Source of the DNA: Jimgerdemannia flammicorona
Lineage: Eukaryota > Mucoromycota > Endogonomycetes > Endogonales > Endogonaceae
NCBI GenBank assembly: GCA_003990745.1
Contig: RBNI01004005.1
Location: 1 to 14,804 of the forward strand
Length of the DNA stretch: 14,804 nucleotides
Direction: 5' to 3'
Positions 8,567-14,804 of the stretch are shown one piece after another (the first letter of the stretch is position 1; each line of letters begins with the position of its first letter). A program made the translations under genes and the position numbers. The notes beneath the pieces were generated by a model. That model ran no database searches. It was not told the origin of the DNA and was given only the letters and a program-made list of their open reading frames with translations.

Positions 8567-8880
8567 TCAGTTTGAACAAGAAGTTGCTAAAAGCAATGCT
8601 TCTGGGCAATGCTGTAATTCTAATTCGAGCATGTGAGTAGTGATGGCGAAGGTGGATTCGGCAATCAGAACCATGCCCATTTCGAGGGCTAAGACAAGTG
8701 CACTGGCGATCTAGACATCGTCAATTATAAGGGAAAACTAAGAATTTATTCTTTTTCCATATAATTGATGATCAAAATTATAATTATCTCAACAAGTTTG
8801 ATCATTCTACCAAGGCTTCCCAATCACTTACATTCCCAGCGTCGTACTGCAGTTCGTTATCTTCGTTTTGCGAATAATTC
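8567..8880 (-). pseudogene. Two-exon coding fragment, minus strand, unknown family
   Basis: A minus-strand segment ending ELQYDAGN (to 8832) meets a strong donor, AAT then GTAAGT, and resumes in phase after a 121-bp intron (8711-8831, acceptor GATGTCTAG). It continues with IASALVLALEMGMVLIAEST and stays open to a TGA at 8567-8569. The second exon alone gives 47 codons. Upstream the frame is closed by stops within an A-rich repeat (8881-8903), so the true start is not seen; an ATG upstream on the minus strand near 8940 is out of reach without another splice. It may be the 5' part of the same decayed gene as the fragments at 7435-8565. Confidence 0.35.
8711..8831 (-). other. Predicted spliceosomal intron (121 bp)
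   Basis: Near-consensus donor GTAAGT, an AT-rich body, a TTGAC branch-like site close to the end, and acceptor TCTAG. The phase is maintained across it. Confidence 0.5.
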
Positions 8881-8903
8881 TTTTATTTTTATTTTTATTT
8901 TTT
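8881..8903 (+). repeat. TTTTTA microsatellite
   Basis: Short tandem of TTTTA/TTTTTA units directly beside the first exon of the minus-strand fragment. Confidence 0.8.
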
Positions 8904-8956
8904 ACATGAACTGCAATGAAACTGGGATAGATTTTGCATGAACGGCGGATATAAAA

Positions 8957-9100
8957 GGTGGATGGATGGTTTAGAGATGAATGAACGGCAGATGTGAACG
9001 GTGGATGAATGGATGGTGAATAGATGATGAATGGATGGTAGATGGATGGATGGATGAATGGATGGTAGATGGATGGATGGATGAATGGATGAATAGATGA
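8957..9100 (+). repeat. GATG/GAATG minisatellite with a 27-bp higher-order unit
   Basis: Dense GGATGGATGAATG-type sequence. Two consecutive copies of a 27-bp unit that starts GAATGGATGGTAGATGGATG begin at 9029 and 9056. The minus-strand open frame over it (8971-9159) translates to low-complexity S/I/H/P sequence and is a by-product of the repeat. Confidence 0.9.
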
Positions 9101-9162
9101 AAAATCGAAAAGAAAATAATCCTGGTTTTTTTTTTCCGTAACCTCTCCCCCCCCCCCACTAG

Positions 9163-9640
9163 AATTAAAAGACTTGTTCGATGCAGAGGTGTATTATCTG
9201 GAACCGTTTTCGTCCTTGCTCAAGGGACTCATCAGTTGGTTTGTCGCGTTGTACCTACAACACGAGAGCAACCAAGAACGGCCAGTCCCCGTCTCTCGAC
9301 GGAGAAGGCCGCGATTAGTTAGTATCATCATGGAACGAGAACATAAATAAATTATAATAATAGTTGCTAATACTTAAGTTTACGATTGTTGGAAACAGCA
9401 ATTTGCCCGGAGAGACGTTTCCTGCCATTACATGCCCAGGATCCTAGGAATTCAGCGGATGAACCCCTCATCACCTTGAACACTAATGACGATCCACCAA
9501 ACACGTTCTGGGAACCCAACCCAGCTGAGGAGGCGCTAGCCAAGGGCCGGTGAATCCAGTACCTTGAAGCGTGCTCGTATGAAGGGGCACCTTCCAATCC
9601 AAATGACGTACTAGACCCCTTCATAGCCTACATCCATTAG
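9163..9640 (+). pseudogene. Plus-strand two-exon coding fragment, unknown family, one internal stop
   Basis: A pyrimidine tract that includes an 11-C run (9147-9157) is followed by ACTAG and then an open segment with DLFDAEVYYLEPFSSLLKGL and RPVPVSRRRRPRLV. A donor GTATCA at 9322, a branch-like GCTAATAC (9366-9373) and acceptor AACAG at 9398 define a 77-bp intron. The phase is kept into exon 2, which reads LPLHAQDPRNSADEP, then NDDPPNTFWEPNPAEEALAK. An in-frame TGA (9551-9553) stands where a Trp codon is likely; the frame then stays open to TAG at 9638-9640. An overlapping minus ORF (9367-9624) has less protein-like composition. No family is recognised, and any upstream exon is not found. Confidence 0.4.
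9322..9398 (+). other. Predicted spliceosomal intron (77 bp)
   Basis: GTATCA donor, GCTAATAC branch-like site 25 bases before the AACAG acceptor, AT-rich body. It joins two plus-strand open segments in phase. Confidence 0.45.
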
Positions 9641-9698
9641 CTAAAAGAGATAACAGAGTTATTTTCAAAGAAATGGTAAAACAAACTAGCGATTATGA

Positions 9699-9985
9699 AT
9701 AGACACTATACATACCTCCAGACGATATTCTTTATTCGATTACAAAGATAAAAAAGATAAACGGGTGAGCAAATATTTATGGAATTTCCACCAGCACGTG
9801 ATTAGACTGTTGCGGAAAAATAATATGCCGGCCAATGTTTCGTTTGAGGCGTAGGGCGAATGTAAGTCATGTTTCGTCTGACTTTTAGTTACATGGCACA
9901 CCAGTCGCACAATGATTCGTCCTCTATTCCACAAGTCACATCCTACTCCGCATGAAAGGACGTATCCAAACAAGCGGGGGGGGGA
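9699..9985 (+). pseudogene. Weak coding-like segment, plus strand
   Basis: One frame is open from 9699 to a TAG near 9858 and includes KYLWNFHQHVIRLLRKNNMP. After a sequence with good donor and acceptor words but only about 27 bp apart (GTAAGT to TTTTAG, near 9870-9896), coding-like sequence continues to the G-run at 9976-9984. The spacing is too short for a normal intron. A minus ORF (9740-9973) overlaps. Identity is unknown and support is low. Confidence 0.2.
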
Positions 9986-10185
9986 GGGTGAGTGCTCTCT
10001 GCCATTAACCGAAGTCCGTTGGTCCCCTGGAGGCTCTATGTACTTATTCTAGGTGTGTAGAGGGGTTTTGGGTTTAGTATATCTCAGGAAGAGGTATCTA
10101 GGCTTTTACGCAGATTTACGTGCTGGATGTTTGCAGCAGTAATAAAGGGCAGTCGCATTCATAATTGGTGGCTTTTGGGCTGGAA
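9986..10185. other. No gene seen
   Basis: Sequence of ordinary composition between the 9-G run and the repeat cluster. No open frame, RNA gene or repeat could be supported. Confidence 0.5.
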
Positions 10186-10372
10186 CGAAATCACCACGTC
10201 CTAAGTCCTAGATACACGTCCTAGTCACCACCCTAGATACACACGTCTTAGATACATGATACACGAAATCACCACGTCCTAGATACACGTCCTAGGATGG
10301 AAGGTCAAGAACGCGAAATCACCACGTCTTAGGTTGGAAAGTCCACGAAATTACCACGTCCTAGGTTGGAAT
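10186..10372 (+). repeat. Clustered direct repeats upstream of the Tc1 transposase
   Basis: Four copies of CGAAATYACCACGTCYTA start at 10186, 10264, 10314 and 10346. The last two are followed by GGTTGGAA. A related shorter unit, CCTAGATACACGTCCTAG, recurs near 10207, 10232 and 10278. CCTAGG palindromes lie inside. The cluster ends about 50 bp before the transposase ATG, a position suited to transposase-binding repeats of a terminal inverted repeat or to promoter elements. No matching inverted copy was found downstream of the transposase, where decay is heavy. Confidence 0.75.
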
Positions 10373-10375
10373 AGC

Positions 10376-10420
10376 AAAATATAAATACTCAATTATTCAA
10401 TCTATATTTCTTTATCCATC
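10376..10420 (+). promoter_or_regulatory. Possible core promoter of the transposase gene
   Basis: AAAATATAAATACTC (10376-10390) is a TATA-like sequence about 40 bp before the ATG at 10421, followed by a pyrimidine-rich stretch and TCCATC directly before the start codon. Typical of a short fungal leader, but judged on position only. Confidence 0.35.
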
Positions 10421-10742
10421 ATGTCTTCTATCACTCAATTACCCAATATTTCCGATACATCCTCTCAACCTCATACTCCACCTTCTCAATCTTCAACTCA
10501 ACGTTCTCAACGTTATATCAATCGAATTCTTGCTCATGAAATGATCGGAGCCTGGAAAAGTCATCAAAGTATAGCACAATTAGTACAAGATTATGACTAT
10601 TCTTATAAAACAACCCACCAAATGGTCGCTCGTTATAATGAAATCGGAACACCAACAAAGTCACGTAAAAATGCTGGTGGTCGTAATACTTTTTTGAGTG
10701 CTGAGCAAAGAGTCATTTTATGACAGATTGTTCTTAAAATCG

Positions 10743-10821
10743 GTAATAGATTTATTTATTATATTTTTATAATATTATTATAAATACAAAAACTAATTAT
10801 TAAATATTTATTCTTTTATAG
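10743..10821 (+). other. Predicted intron 1 of the transposase gene (about 79 bp)
   Basis: GTAATA donor, very AT-rich body, TTTTATAG acceptor. Coding similarity stops and resumes on its two sides. The simplest borders leave a frame mismatch, so either the true acceptor differs (TTCAG at 10828 is nearby) or exon 1 carries a small indel. Confidence 0.55.
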
Positions 10822-11023
10822 ATTTCAGCCTTATGTCAAATTCCCATCTATTTTGGTGGATGCCGGACTTCCTCAATTGAGTGTTGCAACTATCACTCGT
10901 GAAATTCGTGCTTTGGGATATGCCGCTCATATTCCAGTTCATAAGCCATTATTATCAAAGACCAATATCACTCAACGGTTGCTATGGGCTTCGAAATATA
11001 AAAATTGGAAAGAAGAGCACTGG

Positions 11024-11097
11024 GTATTTATTTTATTTATAAATATTAAGTGCTTTTTTAATATTAAAATTAATGTTTTTAATATATAATTATATAG
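11024..11097 (+). other. Predicted intron 2 of the transposase gene (74 bp)
   Basis: GTATTT donor after the Trp codon of KEEHW and TTATATAG acceptor before VIFSDES. Removal places Trp directly before the first catalytic Asp strand in phase 0, as in uninterrupted Tc1 proteins. Confidence 0.8.
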
Positions 11098-11735
11098 GTT
11101 ATCTTTTCTGATGAATCTAGATTCAATCTCTTTGAATCAAATTGTAAACAACATGTTCTTCATCAACCTGGAGAGAAATATTATGATAAATGTATTTTAC
11201 ATAGTCAGGTCCAAGATAAAGATAGTGGTATTATGATTTTCAGCTAGTTTTCAGCTGGTTTTCATGGAATTTCAAAAGTCCTCTTCTTTGTTTTAATACT
11301 AGTATTACCAAAGAGATTTATCTTACCACTATGTATAATTCTATTTTACTATAGATTATTACTCACTATGGTTTTATTCATGATAGTGATTATATTTGAT
11401 AATAAGATAATATATCTACTCATATAGTTTAGATCATCTGTTATAAATTTGAGAAGATTGGTCTCAAGCAACTCATATGGCCTGCAAAATCACCAGATAT
11501 AAATCTTATTGAATACCTTTAGAGTTATCTTGGGAAAGCTATTCACTGCTACAATCTATTACTAAATAATCTTAATATATTATAGATAGCTCTTTAAGAA
11601 GAATGAGAGGCAATTTTATAAAAGACCTGCTGTAATGTTATTAATAGTATGGTTTGCTATATTTTAGCCTTAAAAAGACAGAAGGCCAATCTACTCATTA
11701 CTGAGTTTATTATCTTTATAATTATCTTACAGCTT

Positions 11736-11792
11736 TATAGAACAATGACTATATAATAGTTTTCTAGTTCTATAGAACAATGATCATGTAAT
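11736..11792 (+). repeat. Pair of 22-bp direct repeats after the transposase
   Basis: TATAGAACAATGACTATATAAT (11736-11757) and TATAGAACAATGATCATGTAAT (11771-11792) differ at four positions and start 35 bp apart. They follow the transposase end and could be decayed terminal repeats of the Tc1 element, but they do not match the upstream repeat cluster. Confidence 0.6.
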
Positions 11793-11955
11793 ATTGATTT
11801 TTTTTAGATAGTGAGTGAATAAAAATAGTATGTATTCCATACTACTAGGTTACTTAAAATAGTAAATAGAAACTCAGTTTTGTGAATCCATAGTGTCTTT
11901 CTGAATATATGAAATGGCAAAATATAGTATTTGTAATCTCCAGTCTTAGAATCTG

Positions 11956-12365
11956 CTAGTCTATCTGTCTTTATTATTTTTGACAAATATCTCTATTTAT
12001 ATAGCTTTATCTGACTAATACTATATCATAAGCCTTATAGAAGGGCTTGGAGAATACTTATAGAACTATTCAGCTTGAGATACATCAACTGAACATATGT
12101 CTTACAATATCTAATATAATAGTAATATCAGTCTAATAGCTGTGAACTAACTTATCAACATACCAGCAATTCACTGCTTGATTTAAAAAGTGAGAATAGT
12201 AGTCTGTGTTAGAGATTAGATGATAAAAAATAGTATATAATAATGGACTTGAGAGTATTGTAATTATGAGTGCTGAATATCTAGATTAAGGGCTGTTCTA
12301 AAAATCAATAAGCAGTTCACTAACTAGACTGATATAATTTTTCAGGCCATTCAAAAAATAGTGTC
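11956..12365 (-). pseudogene. Coding remnant of unknown family, minus strand
   Basis: One minus-strand frame can be read from about 12365 to a TAG at 11956-11958 without a shift. It includes FLNGLKNYISLVSELLIDF, FYHLISNTDYYSHFLNQAVN and VFSKPFYKAYDIVLV. Stops fall where Q, R or W would fit, the same decay style as the gypsy element. A second minus frame (11804-11986) continues beyond. No family is recognised; a transposon-encoded protein is the default guess given the surroundings. Confidence 0.35.
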
Positions 12366-12710
12366 TCTCTCACTACCAGCAAATTTCATTATTGAATAGA
12401 TATATAATATTTTATAATTAATTATCCCTAATTCAATATGATGAGAATAAGCAAAATATAGTTATATATCATAAAGAAAGTACAACACTACAGCTGATGA
12501 GATAATACTTTACTAAGTATAGCAACATAATAGTGATCACATGATCTGGCAATAATGTAACAAATGTATAATATATGAACAAGTTAGCTTTTGATAATAA
12601 TAATTTTCAATTTTCCTATTAACTAATATTATCAATATATCAAGTAAAATTCAATATTGTGAATCTATCTCATAGCCAAGAAAACTCTATTTCAGTTTCT
12701 CATTTATTAC
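12366..12710. other. AT-rich sequence, no gene seen
   Basis: CpG-free, AT-rich, with stops in all frames. It could be a leader or terminal repeat of the next coding remnant, but no repeat pair was found. Confidence 0.5.
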
Positions 12711-13500
12711 ATGAAAGACTCTCCTGACTTGGATGAACTTGTGAACCTCTTGAGTCAAAAAAAGTACTTCAAAAAACTCAATATTTATGCTAATGATATT
12801 AAGTTCTTTAGTGATTATTACTACAGCAATTTTCAAGGAGATGAAGATAACAATGAGTTCCTTTCTAGTGACATTATCATCACTGATCTGAAGACAATCA
12901 ATATCTCACCTCTCATTATCTGATTTATGCTCTCTGACAACTATAGTAAGTTAGAATTTTCCATTTCTCTTCTGGAATTTATATTCAAAGTCTTATATAC
13001 CTCTGGCCTGCTTTTCTGTAGTATATGTCTATTTCAATTTCTTGACTTTTAGTGAGTTGATTATACTCAAGCACATTAGTATCTTCTTTAGCAAGCAGCT
13101 TATAAAGAACTTAAGGTATTATAAGATAATGATCTGGAATTTTACTTTATTCATTATTTGGATGATAGAGTAGATATAGATATTAAGAAAGAGTTTTAAT
13201 TAAATACAATAGTAGAAACAGCTCTTGAGAAGTCAGAAGAACTAGAGGTTAGCTTAGAAATCAGAATAAAATATCAGTTTAAGCTTCAAAAATAGATATA
13301 GCTACAGTAGTATAAATACTTACATACTTTCTCTTCTTTTTTAATAAGAAAGAAGACTTATGAGAAATATATACTTTAAGAAGTCTCTAAGATTTTCATA
13401 AAAGATAACTGAAATTATATCAGAAATATACCTAAATTCAAAATTAGTAATACTATGAGATTTAACTATCCTTGGTACTATGTAATTCATCATCATGATT
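12711..13500 (+). pseudogene. Plus-strand coding-like remnant starting MKDSPDLDELVNLLSQ
   Basis: The first 70 codons from ATG 12711 are open and acidic, for example LNIYANDIKFFSDYYYSNF and FQGDEDNNEFLSSDII. The same frame can be followed to about 13500 with stops that mostly suit lost Q or W codons, including HYLDDRVDIDIKKEF and TALEKSEELEVSLEIRIKYQ. No shift is needed. The protein is not recognised; Gag, a second transposon protein or a host gene caught in the decayed block are all possible. Confidence 0.35.
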
Positions 13501-13559
13501 AATAACCTTTACTGATATATAACTTCAGAGTCTCTTTCTAAACTAGCATTTATATCTAC

Positions 13560-14785
13560 AGATAAAAAATTCCAAATATTCATCAATAAGCTTGAGAAGA
13601 GAAAAGGAGATTAAGAAAGATGAGAGGCCTACACTCTCAAACCATACTAGTCAAAAGGTCTGGGTGGAAATTGGATCCCTATAGTATAGAGAAAGAGAGG
13701 TCATCAGTGCCCTGAGATTGGGTGTACCAGAAGCAGCAAGAGAAGAAGAGTCTAATGGTGTCAAGTTGCCCTAACCTCAAGGCTACAGTTTTTAAGAATT
13801 TAAGATTTTCATCATTTTATAGATCAGACAGTATGATGCAGGATCTGGGAGTCACTGGTAACAACTCAAGAAGAGGAGGAGTCTTTCTTCTAGTAGTATG
13901 ACTGGCTTTGTGGCAAGCATTCAACTCACTAGTGTACTCTGGCAGACTGGGGGATATGTCTCAGACCCTTAGGCTTTCTTTTATTCTGGAGAGACTCTTA
14001 TTGTATCTTTGAGGCATAGAGGTGTACTGGAGAATTCAGAAGGTGCTCAGAGAATTTAGAAAGATATAGCTGATGATTGGTCAAAGCAGATGAGGTGATT
14101 TCAATATATAGTATAATGGTGACTAGTGATTGATAGATATTGGATAGTACAATATAAGATAGCAGTAATGATCAGGCCAGATGATTGGCCAGTGATAGTA
14201 TAATGATCAGCAAGAAGATCAGTAGAGTGACTACTTCACCACTTTGGGGAGAGGGGAGCTAATAGGCTAGATACAGTATAGTAGAGATACTTGAGATACT
14301 AGGATCACATCCAGTAGTTCTTTTGGACAAGTCTAGATATGACAGCAGTACCATTTGAGATACTAGTGTCACAAGTCAGATTGTGATTTCTGACTTAGAG
14401 CTGGGCAGGGAGAGTAGTGGTCAGATGGCAGACTCATTTATTAAGTATATAGATTGGTACTGGGTAGCTAAGGTGGAGTAAAGTAACTCATTGTTGGGGA
14501 TTTCTCAGACCTGTATACTATTTTCTTTTTGCTTCACAACTGTATATATTATTTGTATGAAGAGGCCAATTGTGGCTTTGATGAGGGCATTATTATTAGT
14601 GAGAAGGGAGGAGTGAGAGCAGCTCAGGGTAGAGAGAACTAGGCCCCAGCTATCTTGGCTTTACTAAGGTTAGATGTCAGATAGCCCAAGGCTACCCTAT
14701 TCAGGGCCTGACCCCATTTACCCTCTTGTCAGGAAATCTGGGGGATTTTTTCCTGCTGTTTACTTTATAACTATGTTCTGAATAA
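13560..14785 (+). pseudogene. Plus-strand coding-like region, frame not settled
   Basis: Two frames compete. Frame 3, continuous with the 12711 remnant, has only four stops in about 155 codons from 13600 to 14065 (for example CPNLKATVFKNLRFSSFYRS). Frame 1 can be followed from 13606 to 14785 and contains REREVISALRLGVPEAAREE, SLSSSSMTGFVASIQLTSVL and LDMTAVPFEILVSQVRL, but with about as many stops as chance predicts. GC content is higher than in the preceding 2 kb, yet no CG was found. The product is unknown. It ends close to a polyadenylation-like signal and A-run, which would suit the 3' end of a retroposed element. Confidence 0.3.
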
Positions 14786-14804
14786 ATAAGATAGAACAAA
14801 AAAA
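14781..14804 (+). terminator. AATAAA signal followed by an A-run at the window end
   Basis: AATAAATAAG at 14781-14790 precedes an A-run at 14798-14804, where the window ends. Signal and run are about 12 bp apart, the arrangement expected of a retroposed 3' end. The length of the A-run cannot be known from this window. Confidence 0.4.

Larger units (their letters stand above)
10421..11757 (+). pseudogene. Tc1/mariner-type DD34E transposase, three exons, decayed at the 3' side
   Basis: This is a cut-and-paste transposase. Exon 1 (10421 to about 10742) has a Ser/Thr/Pro-rich leader, then a helix-turn-helix region with HEMIGAWKSHQSIAQLVQDY and TTHQMVARYNEIG; an in-frame TGA lies at 10721-10723. 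Exon 2 (about 10822-11023) reads GLPQLSVATITREIRALGY and ends at KEEHW. Exon 3 begins VIFSDESRFNLF at 11098, with the first catalytic Asp at 11110-11112. The second Asp is at 11406-11408 (DNISTH) and Glu at 11511-11513, 34 residues apart, after PAKSPDINLIE. Between the first and second Asp an 11-bp tandem duplication (11237-11258) shifts the frame; without it the spacing would be 94 residues. Stops are rare up to about 11240 and frequent after it. The exon 1 to 2 join does not keep phase with the simplest splice choice. Confidence 0.92.

Noticed and set aside
8971..9159. Minus-strand open frame of 62 codons
   Set aside because: It is a translation of the GATG minisatellite and C-run; the product is low complexity.
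11760..12000. Inverted copy of the 10186-10372 repeats as right end of the Tc1 element
   Set aside because: Only loose resemblance near 11805-11825; not enough matching bases even allowing for decay.
1..14804. CRISPR array, bacterial operon or rRNA genes
   Set aside because: No regularly spaced repeats with unique spacers, no ribosome binding sites with long ORFs, and no rRNA-like conserved stretches were seen.

Overview
The window looks like nuclear DNA of a filamentous fungus, probably an ascomycete. The reasons are decayed Ty3/gypsy and Tc1/mariner elements, short GT-AG introns (about 74-120 bp), and alternation between a CpG-poor, AT-rich, nonsense-riddled compartment and a compartment of ordinary composition. 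That alternation is what RIP or methylation-linked deamination leaves behind. I cannot name the species. I see no intact gene and no bacterial features.

Layout. (1) 1-152: nearly pure poly-A. (2) 153 to about 5100, plus strand: a 5'-truncated, dead Ty3/gypsy pol gene in the order protease, spacer, dUTPase-like domain, reverse transcriptase, RNase H, DD35E integrase, GPY/F-like tail, and about 170 further unassigned codons. A candidate 3' LTR follows at 5224-5439. A 401-bp fold-back (MITE-like) element splits the end of the RNase H region at 2821-3221. (3) About 5440-5770: very AT-rich filler. (4) About 5780-10160: a CpG-containing block of ordinary composition with no intact gene. It holds coding-like fragments, three of them supported by good splice signals: two on the minus strand (intron 7571-7657; intron 8711-8831) and one on the plus strand (intron 9322-9398). 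A GATG-type minisatellite lies between the opposing fragments. (5) 10186-10372: a repeat cluster upstream of a Tc1/mariner DD34E transposase gene (10421 to about 11757) with two introns. The 5' part still contains CpG and is mostly open; the 3' part is CpG-free and broken. (6) About 11760-14804: CpG-free, AT-rich decayed sequence with a minus-strand coding remnant (11956-12365), plus-strand coding-like frames (12711 to about 14785), and a terminal AATAAA followed by an A-run at the window edge.

The genes do not form a pathway; the region is a nested transposon graveyard around a block of older gene-like sequence. The two most informative observations are the dUTPase-like domain built into the gypsy polyprotein between protease and reverse transcriptase, and the sharp change in CpG content inside one Tc1 transposase gene. 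Frames and motifs were read by eye; no database search was possible.
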